Below are positions 35,986 to 45,519 of a DNA stretch of 64,000 nucleotides, in pieces (position 1 is the stretch's first letter; each line of letters starts with the position of its first letter). This stretch comes from Brevibacillus formosus (GTDB lineage Bacteria; Bacillota; Bacilli; Brevibacillales; Brevibacillaceae): positions 1 to 64,000 of the forward strand of contig NZ_PXZL01000020.1 of NCBI RefSeq assembly GCF_003013405.1, read 5' to 3'. Both the position numbers and the translations under genes were made by a program. The notes below the pieces were generated by a model. It had not been told where the DNA came from and made no database searches. It worked only from the letters and a program-made list of their open reading frames with translations.

Positions 35986-37005
35986 CTATTTGAATTTATC
36001 CGGGTAGAGTCCTTCCGCCAATATTTTTAGCGCAATCGGTGCTCGAACGCCTTCTGAAGCCGCAGATAAAGGCAATACCATCAGTCGTTGATTTTTAATC
36101 GCCGGAATATCCGCCAGTTCTTTTTTGGTCAAAAGGAAATTGCGTTTTTGCTCGACGGTTCTATCACCGTAGTCTACGATAATAATCACATCTGGATTGC
36201 GACTCACTACTTGTTCCCAACTGACCTCTGCCCAACCCTTTTGAATGTCATCAAAAATGTTCTTACCGCCAGCAGTCTTAATTAAGGACGTCATGTAGTT
36301 GTTGGCTGCTGTGAATGGTTTATCTTCCCCGTTGTCGTACACAAACACTTTCAGCGGCTCGTCCACCTTGCCAATTTTGCTAATCGTTTGATCCATTTCA
36401 CTTTTCATTTTGTTGATCAAATCATTCGCTTTGTCTTCTACACGGAAAATGCGACCAATATTCGTAATATCCGCGAACACATCGTCAATTGTCGGGCCAG
36501 GGATGTTAGATGACTCTTGCAGATACGATTGGATACCGACTTTTTCCAAGTCCTGCATCGTTCCTACGCCCTTTTCGCCAAATCCGCTTTTCCATCCGGC
36601 GTATACGAAGTCTGGGTTCGCTGCCAGCAGCACTTCTTTCGTAGGATACTTGTCAGACAGTACCGGAATCTTGTCGTAATCTGCCTTTAACTCCGGAAGG
36701 ATTTTATCGTCTAGGTACGCGGTTCCGACCATTTTATCAGCCAGGCCCAATGCCAGCATGATTTCCGTGACGTGTTGGTTCAAAGTCACAGCACGCTCAG
36801 GCGCTTTTGGATAGGTCATTTCGATGCCATTATTGGTTAATGTTACAGGCTTGCTCTCTGCTGCTGGAACAGCTGTTTGTTCTGTTTTGGCTGGAGCCTG
36901 TGTTGTCGCAGTAGAGCCGCATGCCGAAACCAAAAGCATGGCAGCTGTCATGATACAGAAACTTAGTCCTTTCATTCTTGTATGTGTTTTGTTTGTCTTA
37001 AACAT
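35986..37005 (-). CDS. btuF: Cobalamin ABC transporter substrate-binding lipoprotein
   Basis: A 339-residue periplasmic-binding-type lipoprotein of the BtuF/FecB class. The signal peptide ends in the lipobox LVSACGS, followed by a Thr/Ala/Pro-rich linker. The ligand domain has APERAVTLNQHVTEIMLALGL, GWKSGFGEKG, NPDVIIIVDYGD and an ending like APIALKILAEGLYP. ATG at 37005 follows AAGGGGA; a longer frame to 37047 runs into the leader terminator. It is first in btuF-btuC-btuD behind the cobalamin riboswitch. Sequence alone would also allow an iron-chelate ligand. Confidence 0.87.
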   Translation of the reverse strand: MFKTNKTHTRMKGLSFCIMTAAMLLVSACGSTATTQAPAKTEQTAVPAAESKPVTLTNNGIEMTYPKAPERAVTLNQHVTEIMLALGLADKMVGTAYLDDKILPELKADYDKIPVLSDKYPTKEVLLAANPDFVYAGWKSGFGEKGVGTMQDLEKVGIQSYLQESSNIPGPTIDDVFADITNIGRIFRVEDKANDLINKMKSEMDQTISKIGKVDEPLKVFVYDNGEDKPFTAANNYMTSLIKTAGGKNIFDDIQKGWAEVSWEQVVSRNPDVIIIVDYGDRTVEQKRNFLLTKKELADIPAIKNQRLMVLPLSAASEGVRAPIALKILAEGLYPDKFK

Positions 37006-37054
37006 CTGTAATCCCCTTTTCTGTATGGAAATGATGGGTTGAACCAATCCTCCA

Positions 37055-37091
37055 CAAAAAATGCACCCCCCATTTCAATCGGGAGGTGCAC
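37055..37091 (-). terminator. Riboswitch-controlled terminator before btuF
   Basis: On the minus strand TGCACCTCCC pairs with GGGGGGTGCA around a loop and is followed by TTTTTTG. It lies between the cobalamin aptamer and the btuF start, as expected for the expression platform. Confidence 0.78.
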
Positions 37092-37182
37092 GACAAACGT
37101 AGATATAGCTATAAGCGGGCACAAAGGCGCCCTTTCATAGACTGCTTCCACATCTGCCCCATCCTCGTGGGTCGATTGTACA

Positions 37183-37365
37183 TGATCGCATGGCAGGTCT
37201 CCTGGCTTACGAATCAACACCCCCAGCTACCTTCCCATTTTTTGTCTTGCAAAAAACAGTGGCTATTCGCTAGGCGCTCCTCGTTACAGTGGCGGGACCG
37301 CGCCGGTTTCTCACCGGACTTCCCTTTTAAGCTGACGGCTTATGCCATCCAGCACCATTCGATAC
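37183..37365 (-). promoter_or_regulatory. Cobalamin (B12) riboswitch
   Basis: The minus strand carries the conserved B12 aptamer blocks in order: GGTGC at its start, AAAAGGGAAGTCCGGTGAGA, the B12-box-like GCGGTCCCGCCACTGT, and GCCAGGAGACCTGCC near its 3' end. It lies in the 385-base gap between the peptidase gene and btuF. A terminator follows, so adenosylcobalamin should turn off the btuFCD import operon. Confidence 0.96.
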
Positions 37366-37390
37366 GTATTTAATTTTTACGATTTTTTCA

Positions 37391-38491
37391 TTAGTTGATA
37401 GAAGTCAGTTTTTTCGGGAACTGCGTGAGTATTTCAACGCCCGTTTCCGTAACCAATACATCGTCTTCAATCCGCACGCCGCCTACACCTGGAAGATAGA
37501 TGCCTGGCTCAATCGTAAATACCATCCCTGGACGAAGCACTTCTTGGTTCTGACTGTGAACAGACGGATATTCGTGTACATCCATCCCAAGTCCATGCCC
37601 CAGACGGTGCATGAAGTATTCTCCGTAGCCTTTTGCGGTAATGACATCGCGAGCGGTTTTATCCAAATGCGCAAAGGTCACACCCGGACGAATCTCAGCA
37701 ATTGCCGCTTCGTTGGCAGCCAATACTGTCTCGTAAATTTCTTGTAGCTGGGCACTGATCTCGCCTACAGCAAAGGTACGAGTAATATCGGATACATATC
37801 CGTTTGCAGCTACCCCGATATCAAACAAAAGCAAGTCGCCTTCTTGCACCTGGCGTGTTCCTGGCTTTCCGTGTGGCAGTGCCGACTTCTCCCCTGCCAA
37901 TACCATGGACGTAAAGGATGGACCTTCCGCACCCAAGCGCTTCATCTGGAATTCCAGCTCAGCTACGATTTCGGTCTCTGTCATGCCTGTCTTGACTTTT
38001 TTCAGGGTCTCCCGCAAGGAATCCTCGACCAACTGAACAGCGTGCTTCAGACGATCCACTTCATCCGCGGATTTGATCAAACGCATTTCACGCAGTGGCT
38101 CTTCCACGTCCACATAGCTCGACGCCAGAACAGCTTGCCCAAGTGCTTCGTAGCGCTCGACAGTCATATGACTTTTCTCAATTCCTAGCTTCGTCAAGTT
38201 CGCTGGCAACACTTGCTTGAGAATTTCATACGGGTTTTGGATATCCGTATGTGTATAGATATCTTGAACGAACGAAGCTTCTGCCGCTGCTTCACGATCA
38301 AGAGCAGGTACAATCAAGGAAGGCTTCCCCTCAGCAGGAATAACGAGACCCATAAAACGTTCATGCGGGTCTGTAAAAAATCCGGTCAAATAGTAGACGT
38401 GCTTGGGAGAGGTAATCAACACCGCGTTCAGCTCTTGCTCTGTCAAAAACGTGTGGAGCTTCGAAATGCGCTCTTGAAACAACTTCTTCAC
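37391..38491 (-). CDS. Xaa-Pro peptidase (M24 family)
   Basis: A 366-residue creatinase/prolidase-like protein with a creatinase N-terminal domain and a pita-bread catalytic domain. The dimetal ligands are visible: LLFDIGV and GYVSDITRTF (two Asp), HRLGHGLGMDVHEYP (His), FTIEPGIYLPG (Glu) and VRIEDDVLVT (Glu). Start GTG at 38491 is preferred; GGTGA lies seven to eight bases upstream and the protein then begins VKKLFQERISKL. The track-length frame to 38539 is less likely. It may be PepQ- or aminopeptidase-P-like. It lies upstream of the B12 leader on the same strand and seems to have no partner gene. Confidence 0.9.
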   Translation of the reverse strand: MKKLFQERISKLHTFLTEQELNAVLITSPKHVYYLTGFFTDPHERFMGLVIPAEGKPSLIVPALDREAAAEASFVQDIYTHTDIQNPYEILKQVLPANLTKLGIEKSHMTVERYEALGQAVLASSYVDVEEPLREMRLIKSADEVDRLKHAVQLVEDSLRETLKKVKTGMTETEIVAELEFQMKRLGAEGPSFTSMVLAGEKSALPHGKPGTRQVQEGDLLLFDIGVAANGYVSDITRTFAVGEISAQLQEIYETVLAANEAAIAEIRPGVTFAHLDKTARDVITAKGYGEYFMHRLGHGLGMDVHEYPSVHSQNQEVLRPGMVFTIEPGIYLPGVGGVRIEDDVLVTETGVEILTQFPKKLTSIN

Positions 38492-38605
38492 CCTGCTTTC
38501 ACCAATTATTCTATTGCGAGAATACCACTTCCCCATCAAAAAAAGAAGAGTTCAATTGCAAAATCTGCTTCGTATCGGACAACCTAAAGGTGGGGTGAAA
38601 ATAAA

Positions 38606-39376
38606 ATGGAACAAATACTCATCCATCAGGATGGCAAACAGTTTGCTTTTCACATATCGGGAAAAGGCCAACCGTTATTGTGTATTCATGCGCCTTGCAT
38701 CGGCTCTATCAATTTTATTTATCAGCAAACACTCGCAGATACATATCAGCTCATTGTCCCTGATTTGCCCGGACATGGCGACAGTTCGCCGATGGAGAAG
38801 CCCTTTTCTATTGGGGAGTTGGCAGAACAGATCCATAGGCTGATCCCGTCACTCGGCATTGAACGTCCCTATATTTTGGGGTACTCCCAAGGTGCTTCTA
38901 TCGCCCTTGAATATTGTCTTCGCTATCCTGATCATGCACAAGGCGGCATACTCGTGAGCGGTTTTTCCGAAGTGAATGACCTGTATTTACATGGACGATT
39001 CTGGATGGCGCAGGCATTGTCGATGCTTCACGGAGCTCCTCTTCTTGCCCGCTCGATTGCTTCCTCACATGTCGATGACCCAGAAATGCGGGAAAAGTGG
39101 ACAGCGCATGCCTCCAAAACAGATCCCGCCAGCCTGAAATACCTTTACGCATCCGGACATCGTTATCAATGTACAGAGCGTCTTGGGAACATCCAGCTTC
39201 CGATTTTACTTGCCTATGGCGAACAAGATAAACGGATGCACCATTATGCGCAGGTGCTTATGATGAAATTGCCAAAAGCAAGACTCGAAATGATCCCTAA
39301 CGTAAAACATCAAGTCATCACGAAAGCTGCTCCTGCTTTCAATCAGTTGTGCCGCACCTTTATGGAAGAAGGATAA
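38606..39376 (+). CDS. Alpha/beta hydrolase
   Basis: A 256-residue alpha/beta-hydrolase. The nucleophile elbow is GYSQGAS (Ser near residue 95), the oxyanion-side HAPCIGS segment replaces the more common HGxPxS, the acid is likely in LLAYGEQDKR, and the catalytic His in VKHQV. DLPGHGDS is the usual strand-4 motif. It may be an esterase or a similar small-molecule hydrolase; the substrate cannot be named. It is divergent from the peptidase gene and convergent with dppC, separated by a bidirectional terminator. The start follows GGTGGGGTGA at some distance. Confidence 0.88.
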   Translation: MEQILIHQDGKQFAFHISGKGQPLLCIHAPCIGSINFIYQQTLADTYQLIVPDLPGHGDSSPMEKPFSIGELAEQIHRLIPSLGIERPYILGYSQGASIALEYCLRYPDHAQGGILVSGFSEVNDLYLHGRFWMAQALSMLHGAPLLARSIASSHVDDPEMREKWTAHASKTDPASLKYLYASGHRYQCTERLGNIQLPILLAYGEQDKRMHHYAQVLMMKLPKARLEMIPNVKHQVITKAAPAFNQLCRTFMEEG

Positions 39377-39381
39377 ATAAG

Positions 39382-39425
39382 AAAAGACAGAGGGACGGCA
39401 TCTCCATTCCCTTCTGTCTTTTTGC
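39382..39425 (+). terminator. Bidirectional terminator between hydrolase and dppC
   Basis: AAAAGACAGAgGGA and TCCCtTCTGTCTTTTT form a long stem with a loop of about 12 bases. The arms give T runs on both strands, so it fits both convergent units. Confidence 0.85.
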
Positions 39426-39432
39426 GATTGGA

Positions 39433-40341
39433 CTAGCTCTTCATTCGCGGGTCGAGTGCATCGCGCAAGCCGTCCCCGATTAGGTTAAAACCGAGAACAG
39501 TCAGCATGATAGAGAGCCCCGGAAAAATAACAGTCCATGGTGCTTTCTGAATGTACTGACGGGAATCAGCAAGCATTTTTCCCCATTCTGGTTCTGGCGC
39601 TTGTGCTCCCAGTCCGAGAAAGCCAAGTGCAGCTGCTTCGATAATCGCTGTTGCGATCCCCATCGTCCCGGTTACAATAATTGGGGCAAGGCTGTTCGGC
39701 AAAATATGCTGCATGATAATCCGGGAATTCTTCATTCCGATTGCCCGTGCAGCCATGACGAACTCTTCTTCCTTCAAGCTCAATACGCGGGCGCGCACCA
39801 AGCGTCCAAATGTCGGAATGTTAATAATCGCAATCGCAATCAAGGCGTTTTGCAAAGAAGGCCCCAAGATGGCAACGACAGCGATTGCCAAAAGAATACT
39901 TGGAAACGCAAGCATGATATCAAAGAGACGTGAAATGATCGTATCGATCCATCTGCCATAGTATCCTGCCAAAAGACCGAGCAAGGTCCCTGCGAGAACG
40001 GAGCCAATGACAGAGAACGTCCCTACCCATAAGGAGATTTGTGCCCCATAAATAACGCGACTAAATACATCACGACCATTGTAATCTGTTCCAAACCAAT
40101 GCGCTTCAGAAGGCGGCTTGTTTTTCATCACGAGCTGGCCTTCGTCATACGGATATGGAGCAATCCATGGAGCTAGTACCGCCACGATAATGAAAAACAA
40201 AATAATCCCGAAGCCCACTAACGCCAGCTTGTTTTTTCGCAGCGTCCTCCATGCATCCTTCCAAGGAGAGACTACTTCTTCTTGCTTCACTTTTAATGGT
40301 ACCACTACCTGATCTTGTGGTTGTAATTGTGGTTGTGCCAT
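39433..40341 (-). CDS. Peptide ABC transporter permease (DppC/OppC type)
   Basis: A 302-residue permease with a soluble N-terminus, about six membrane segments, the OppC_N region (WRTLRKNKLALVGFGIILFF) and the EAA loop (ARAIGMKNSRIIMQHILPNSL). A typical ending GDGLRDALDPRMK is present. The ATG at 40341 follows AAGGAGGG (about 11 bases); the longer frame to 40392 overlaps dppB. It pairs with the DppB-type permease to form the channel and is last in the operon. Confidence 0.92.
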   Translation of the reverse strand: MAQPQLQPQDQVVVPLKVKQEEVVSPWKDAWRTLRKNKLALVGFGIILFFIIVAVLAPWIAPYPYDEGQLVMKNKPPSEAHWFGTDYNGRDVFSRVIYGAQISLWVGTFSVIGSVLAGTLLGLLAGYYGRWIDTIISRLFDIMLAFPSILLAIAVVAILGPSLQNALIAIAIINIPTFGRLVRARVLSLKEEEFVMAARAIGMKNSRIIMQHILPNSLAPIIVTGTMGIATAIIEAAALGFLGLGAQAPEPEWGKMLADSRQYIQKAPWTVIFPGLSIMLTVLGFNLIGDGLRDALDPRMKS

Positions 40342-40357
40342 GTCTCTTCGTCCCTCC

Positions 40358-41368
40358 TTAGCGATATTTGATGCGTGGATCGATATAGGCATACAGAAGG
40401 TCGACCAAGAGATTGATCAGGACGAAAATCGTCGCAATCACAAGAATACCGGATTGGATAACCGGATAGTCACGGTTTCCAATGGCAGTCACAATATAAC
40501 GACCGACACCTGGCCATCCGAAGATCGTCTCTGTCAAAACAGCTCCACCCAGCAGCAGCCCTGTTTGCAAACCAATTACCGTCAAAACAGGGATCATCGC
40601 ATTTTTCAGTGCATGCTTGTACACGACCCAAAACTGTGTCAGCCCTTTTGCACGAGCGGTTCTGACATAGTCGGCTCGCATGACTTCCAGCATGCTCGAA
40701 CGAGTGATACGTGCAATGATCGCCATCGGGATCGTACCTAACGCGATTCCTGGCAAAATTAAATGCTTGATAACTTCCCATAGCTGATCCCAACGACCAG
40801 CCATCATCGTATCCAGTATATAAAAGTGCGTAATGGCCTCTACGGGATTACGCGAATTGTCGCGACCAACTGATGGCAGCCATTTCAGTTCTTGGGCAAA
40901 CACCCATTGCTCCATCAAACCTAGCCAAAAAATCGGCATGGATACACCAACCAAAGCGATCAACATCGCACAGTAGTCAAACCAGGAGTTTTGCTTCCAC
41001 GCAGAAAGAATCCCTGCATTTACACCGATAAACACCGCAATCAGCATGCTCACAATTGTAAGTTCAGTCGTCGCCGCCAAATAAGGCATGATTTCATCTG
41101 AAATCGGCGCATTCGTTTGCAATGATTCCCCAAGATTTCCGCTCAAAATATTTTTCATATAATCGAAATACTGTATGTACCACGGATTATTCAATCCCAA
41201 TGCTTCTCGTATGTCTGCAATCGCTTGTGGTGTTGCTTTTTCTCCCAAAATCGTCAAAGCCGGATCACCAGGGATGGCACGAATAATGGAAAAAACGATG
41301 ATTGACATGCCCACTAAGACAGGAATGAGCATTAAAATTCTTCGAATGCTGTAAGCTAGCAATGCCAT
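40358..41368 (-). CDS. Peptide ABC transporter permease (DppB/OppB type)
   Basis: A 336-residue permease beginning MALLAYSIRRILMLIPVLVGMSIIVF, the usual first helix, with FSIIRAIPGDPA and the EAA loop VRTARAKGLTQFWVVYKHALKNA (in part), ending DLLYAYIDPRIKY. About six helices. ATG at 41368 is chosen with AGGAAGG about eight bases upstream over the ATG at 41386. It precedes dppC by 16 bases. Substrate may be di- or oligopeptides; nickel or glutathione transporters share this fold. Confidence 0.92.
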   Translation of the reverse strand: MALLAYSIRRILMLIPVLVGMSIIVFSIIRAIPGDPALTILGEKATPQAIADIREALGLNNPWYIQYFDYMKNILSGNLGESLQTNAPISDEIMPYLAATTELTIVSMLIAVFIGVNAGILSAWKQNSWFDYCAMLIALVGVSMPIFWLGLMEQWVFAQELKWLPSVGRDNSRNPVEAITHFYILDTMMAGRWDQLWEVIKHLILPGIALGTIPMAIIARITRSSMLEVMRADYVRTARAKGLTQFWVVYKHALKNAMIPVLTVIGLQTGLLLGGAVLTETIFGWPGVGRYIVTAIGNRDYPVIQSGILVIATIFVLINLLVDLLYAYIDPRIKYR

Positions 41369-41465
41369 CTCCTCGCCTTCCTGCATAAAATAATCGCTAC
41401 ATAATGAATGAAAGGAGGGTAAGAAGAGGTATGCACTCCTCTTACCCTTTTCCTAACGAAACAGC

Positions 41466-43118
41466 TTACTTGAAGTCTACCTTTTCCAAACTTTCAGATC
41501 CTTTTGGGTGCGGGTTGTAGTCTATGATATTCGCTTTTCCTGCCAATGCTGGTGTAGAGTGTGCCAGCGGAACCATTGGCACATCTTTGAAGATGATCTC
41601 TTGTACTTGTTTGTACAGCTTTTCACGCTCTGCTTGGTCTGGATTGGATTGAGCTTTCATCATCAATTGAGAAGCTTCTTCGTTTGCCCAGCGTGTATAG
41701 TTGTTGCTACCGATGCTGTTTTTGTCGAGCAAGACAGCAAGGAAGTTGTCAGGGTCTCCATTGTCACCTGTCCAGCCAAGCATGAACATTTCTTGCTCAC
41801 CCAAACGAGTCTTTTCCAAATACGTTGCCCATTCCATCGTTACGATCTCAGCGTCAATCCCGATTTTCTTCAGGTCTTGCTGGATTGCTTCTGCAATTTT
41901 CACACCTTCTGGCATGTACGGACGTGGAACTGGCATTGCCCAGAACTTGATTTTAAAGCCGTTTGGATGTCCTGCTTCCGCAAGCAATTGCTTTGCTTTA
42001 TCGAGGTTGAACTCACGATCTTTAATATCGTTGTTATGTCCCCACATGGTTTTTGGCATTGGGTTGACTGCTGGTTCTCCAACCCCATCGAAAAAGGCGG
42101 TTACGATTTCAGGTTTGTTAATCGCATAAGCAATAGCTTCACGAACTTTTGGATTGTCGAGTGGCTTCTTCTCGACGTTAAAGCCAATGTATCCAATGTT
42201 ATTGGTAGGACGCAGGAAGAGTTGTAGGTCTTTGTTTTCTTTTACTGCTGGGATATCATCTGTGTTCAGACCATCCATCAAGTCGATCTCACCAGATGCC
42301 AAAGCAGTCAGACGTGCCGTGTTTTCCGGAATGACCTTGAACACCAGCTTATCCAGCTTCGGATATCCTGGGTTCCAGTAATCAGGGTTTTTCTCGAGCG
42401 TGATCGTGTCGTTGCGCTTCCACTCTACGAATTTGAAAGGCCCTGTACCGATTGGGTGCTCATTAAATTTCTTAACATCCTTTTTCAATGCCTCAGGCGA
42501 GCCAATCGCGAAAGGAGACATGGCCAGGTTGGCAAGGAATGGAGCCAGCGGACGATTCAACGTGAATTTTACAGTGGTCGGATCGACTGCTTCCACAGAT
42601 TTGATAATGTGAGTCGCGTCACCCTTGTAACCACCAAATTGGCTCACGTAGTACTCGAAGCCCTCTGGTGAATGCTGTGGATGGCTCTTGTCGCTCCAGC
42701 GCTCAAAGTTGTATTTGACCGCCTCTGCATTGAAATCAGTTCCATCGTGGAATTTCACGCCTGATCTCAGTTTCAGCGTATAAACAAGACCATCAGGAGT
42801 TACTTCCCATTTCTCAGCCAACGATGGAGCCAGCTCTGTTGAGCCATCCGCGAAGCCAATCAATGTATCCATAATGTTCTCAGTTACCTTAAATGTCTCA
42901 CCGTCAGTTTGTGTAATTGGGTCAAGCCCTTTTGTGTCTGCACCGCGACCGACGATTAATTGCTTCGGTCCAGTTTTAGCAGGCTCAGTTGCAGGTGCCG
43001 GAGTTTCTGTCTTTGGCTGTTCTGCCGGCGCTTGTGTCGTAGTGCTAGAGCATCCAGCAATCAGCATGGCCAGCGCCACTAGGCTGGTCATGGTTGCGGA
43101 GAGAACTCTCTTCTTCAT
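41466..43118 (-). CDS. Peptide ABC transporter substrate-binding lipoprotein
   Basis: A 550-residue family 5 solute-binding protein with a lipoprotein signal peptide (LAMLIAGCSST), a Pro/Thr-rich linker, and the SBP family 5 segments SLAEKWEVTPDGLVYTLKLR, GVKFHDGTDFNAEAVKYNFERW, GTGPFKFVEWKRND and a C-terminal YTRWANEEASQL. Length is normal for DppE/OppA-type proteins. ATG at 43118 follows AAAGGGGGA. It sits in the middle of the operon, between the ATPase and permease genes. The exact ligand is unknown. Confidence 0.93.
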   Translation of the reverse strand: MKKRVLSATMTSLVALAMLIAGCSSTTTQAPAEQPKTETPAPATEPAKTGPKQLIVGRGADTKGLDPITQTDGETFKVTENIMDTLIGFADGSTELAPSLAEKWEVTPDGLVYTLKLRSGVKFHDGTDFNAEAVKYNFERWSDKSHPQHSPEGFEYYVSQFGGYKGDATHIIKSVEAVDPTTVKFTLNRPLAPFLANLAMSPFAIGSPEALKKDVKKFNEHPIGTGPFKFVEWKRNDTITLEKNPDYWNPGYPKLDKLVFKVIPENTARLTALASGEIDLMDGLNTDDIPAVKENKDLQLFLRPTNNIGYIGFNVEKKPLDNPKVREAIAYAINKPEIVTAFFDGVGEPAVNPMPKTMWGHNNDIKDREFNLDKAKQLLAEAGHPNGFKIKFWAMPVPRPYMPEGVKIAEAIQQDLKKIGIDAEIVTMEWATYLEKTRLGEQEMFMLGWTGDNGDPDNFLAVLLDKNSIGSNNYTRWANEEASQLMMKAQSNPDQAEREKLYKQVQEIIFKDVPMVPLAHSTPALAGKANIIDYNPHPKGSESLEKVDFK

Positions 43119-43247
43119 GAAAACATCCCCCTTTTTCTAATAATGGTCGCACGTTCCTTTTTGGTAGATGGTCGATACAATACCTACTGCTTTGCATCCC
43201 CCCTTTACAAGACTTCCTAATTCGGCAGGCAAACTCCCTTTTGTCGA

Positions 43248-44225
43248 TTAGGACTTGTATAAGTGACAAGCAACAAAGTGACCGTCGCCTGTGTCCGCAA
43301 ATTCTGGCCGCACAGTACGACACTCCTCTGTTACATGGGGACACCTCGTATGGAAAGTACAGCCACTTGGAGGTTTTGCAGGGCTCGGCACATCTCCCTG
43401 GAGAATAACTCTTTCGCGTACTGCGTCAGGGTCTGGCGAAGGTACCGCCGACAGTAGTGCTTTCGTGTACGGATGGAGCGGATTGGAATACAATTGGCTG
43501 CTCGTTGTCAGCTCAACAATCCTGCCAAGGTACATCACGCCTACCCGATCACTAATATGCCGCACTACACTCAAATCGTGGGCAATGAACAAGTATGTAA
43601 GGCCGAATTCGCGTTGCAAATCCTGCATGAGATTGAGCACCTGCGACTGAATGGACACGTCCAGTGCAGACACAGGCTCATCCGCAACGATCAATTTGGG
43701 TTTGAGCATCAGCGCTCTCGCAATCCCGATCCGCTGCCTCTGTCCTCCGCTGAATTGATGTGGATAGCGGCTCGCGTGATAGCTGCTCAGACCAACGATC
43801 TCCAGCATTTCCTGCACGCGCTTTTTTCGCTCTGCCGAAGAACCCAAGCCATGTACAATCAAAGGTTCTTCCAAAATCTTCTCAATATTATGTCTAGGGT
43901 TAAGCGAAGCAAATGGGTCCTGAAAGACAATTTGCATGTCACGTCTCATCTTTCTCATTGCATCTGTGGAAAGTGACATGACATCTGTCCCGTCAAAGTT
44001 GATTTCACCTGAGGTCGGTTCAATCAGTCGGAGCAAGGAACGCCCCGTCGTGGACTTACCACAGCCGCTCTCCCCTACCAGACCCAAAGTTTCGCCACGC
44101 TTAACGGTAAACGATACGTCATCTACCGCCTTTACTACACCTACTTCCCCTCCAAGAACACCGCCTGTGATTGGGTAGTATTTTTTTAGATTTTTTACAA
44201 CCAGAAGATCTTCTGCCACCTGCAT
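43248..44225 (-). CDS. Peptide ABC transporter ATP-binding protein (DppF/OppF type)
   Basis: A 325-residue ATPase with Walker [31 protein letters not shown], signature [15 protein letters not shown], Walker [17 protein letters not shown] and the C-terminal oligopeptide-transporter extension ([24 protein letters not shown], cysteines possibly binding an iron-sulfur cluster or metal). ATG at 44225 is one base from GAGGAG; a GTG at 44219 has better spacing and could be the start. It follows dppD by 12 bases. Confidence 0.93.
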   Translation of the reverse strand: MQVAEDLLVVKNLKKYYPITGGVLGGEVGVVKAVDDVSFTVKRGETLGLVGESGCGKSTTGRSLLRLIEPTSGEINFDGTDVMSLSTDAMRKMRRDMQIVFQDPFASLNPRHNIEKILEEPLIVHGLGSSAERKKRVQEMLEIVGLSSYHASRYPHQFSGGQRQRIGIARALMLKPKLIVADEPVSALDVSIQSQVLNLMQDLQREFGLTYLFIAHDLSVVRHISDRVGVMYLGRIVELTTSSQLYSNPLHPYTKALLSAVPSPDPDAVRERVILQGDVPSPAKPPSGCTFHTRCPHVTEECRTVRPEFADTGDGHFVACHLYKS

Positions 44226-44237
44226 GCTCCTCTCGGG

Positions 44238-45206
44238 TTATTCGGTCAGCCAGCAGCGGGAAAGATGATTGTCCCCTACCACTTTTAATTCTGGCATCTC
44301 ACTGCGGCATCGGTCTGATACTTTATCGCATCTTGGTGCAAAACGGCATCCGACAGTAAGCGAACCCGGAATCGGGACGTTGCCTGGAATCGAATAGAGA
44401 CGATCCTGTGATCCTTCCAGCTTCGGTAACGAATTCAACAAGCCGATCGTATAAGGATGCTTCGGATTTTTTAAAATCGTACGAACATCGCCTTGTTCAA
44501 TCACGTTGCCTGCGTACATCACCACGACGCGGTGACACATTTCCGCAACGACCCCAAGATCGTGAGTAATGAGGAGAATGGCTGTTTCAGCTTCCCGGTT
44601 GAGTTGGCGCATCAGGTCCAAAATCTGCGCTTGAATCGTCACGTCGAGCGCAGTAGTAGGCTCGTCTGCAATCAAAAGCGCCGGATTGCAAGCCATGGCC
44701 ATCGCAATCATAACGCGCTGCCGCATGCCTCCGGAAAGCTGGTGCGGGTATTCATCGACAATCGCTTCCGCTCGAGGAATTCCGACTTTTTTCAACATCT
44801 CAATGGCACGTGCTCTTGCGTCCTTTTTGCTCGCCTTCGTATGTAATCGGACTGATTCTCCTATCTGGTCTCCAATCGTAAATACCGGATTTAAAGACGT
44901 CATCGGCTCCTGAAAGATCATCGCAATTTCATTTCCACGGATGTCTCTCATTCGCTTTTCGTCAACAGATACGAGGTCCTCCCCCTTGAATTTAATCGAG
45001 CCTCCCACGATTCTCCCTGGGGGATTGGGTACTAGCTTCATAACGGAAAGGGAGGTAACGCTCTTTCCGCAGCCGGATTCGCCTACAATACCGACTACTT
45101 CTCCTTTTTGCACCGTGATCGTCACGCCATCAACGGCAGGGATTTGGCCGCGGTCCGTGAAAAAGTGCGTTTGCAGGTTTTCGATTTGTAGGACAGGATG
45201 TGACAC
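44238..45206 (-). CDS. Peptide ABC transporter ATP-binding protein (DppD/OppD type)
   Basis: A 322-residue ATPase, partner of DppF: Walker [29 protein letters not shown], signature LSGGMRQRVMIAMAM, Walker B LLIADEPTTALDVTIQ, LITHDLGVV, and the oligopeptide C-terminus (HPYTIGLLNSLPKL, CRFAPRCDK). The frame is open to 45254; the start GTG at 45206 (MSHPVLQIENL) is preferred because GAGAGGTGA lies five to six bases upstream. It is the first gene of the operon and follows a sigma-A-like promoter. Confidence 0.9.
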   Translation of the reverse strand: MSHPVLQIENLQTHFFTDRGQIPAVDGVTITVQKGEVVGIVGESGCGKSVTSLSVMKLVPNPPGRIVGGSIKFKGEDLVSVDEKRMRDIRGNEIAMIFQEPMTSLNPVFTIGDQIGESVRLHTKASKKDARARAIEMLKKVGIPRAEAIVDEYPHQLSGGMRQRVMIAMAMACNPALLIADEPTTALDVTIQAQILDLMRQLNREAETAILLITHDLGVVAEMCHRVVVMYAGNVIEQGDVRTILKNPKHPYTIGLLNSLPKLEGSQDRLYSIPGNVPIPGSLTVGCRFAPRCDKVSDRCRSEMPELKVVGDNHLSRCWLTE

Positions 45207-45259
45207 GTGGCTCACCTCTCTCACCGATATATACTTCCAAAATAGACCTATCAATAGAC

Positions 45260-45288
45260 ATTATGACATTTATTCAATTTTTTCGCAA
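45260..45288 (-). promoter_or_regulatory. Promoter of the peptide transporter operon
   Basis: On the minus strand TTGCGA (45288-45283) and CATAAT (45265-45260) are 17 bases apart in an AT-rich region, about 55 bases before the dppD start. The 313-base gap 45207-45519 otherwise holds the yqxA terminator and no open frame I believe in. Confidence 0.6.
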
Positions 45289-45445
45289 CACAATAAATTC
45301 AAACTATTACCTCTTTACTGACTAAAAAGAATATTTCACTCACGCTTAAAACTTATGGAAAAGAATTTTATGATAGCCCTTTCATTGTTGATGTAGCCTC
45401 ACTTGCACTGTTTAAGCAGATCGTATGATGCATCTGTGGTCACAT

Positions 45446-45472
45446 GCAAAAGACCCGCCTGTACGGGTCTTT
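45446..45472 (-). terminator. Terminator after yqxA
   Basis: Stem AAAGACCCG (45449-45457) and CGGGTCTTT (45464-45472) around CCTGTA, followed on the minus strand by TTTTGC. It ends the gpr/spoIIP/yqxA region. Confidence 0.8.
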
Positions 45473-45519
45473 GGTCACTGGGGCTTTCTGCACCCCTTCT
45501 TTTTGCGCATAAACCATTT

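Noticed and set aside
34094..37005. Ferric-petrobactin uptake system paired with asb
   Set aside because: A cobalamin riboswitch controls the operon, no Fur box is present, and it is 23 kb from asb.
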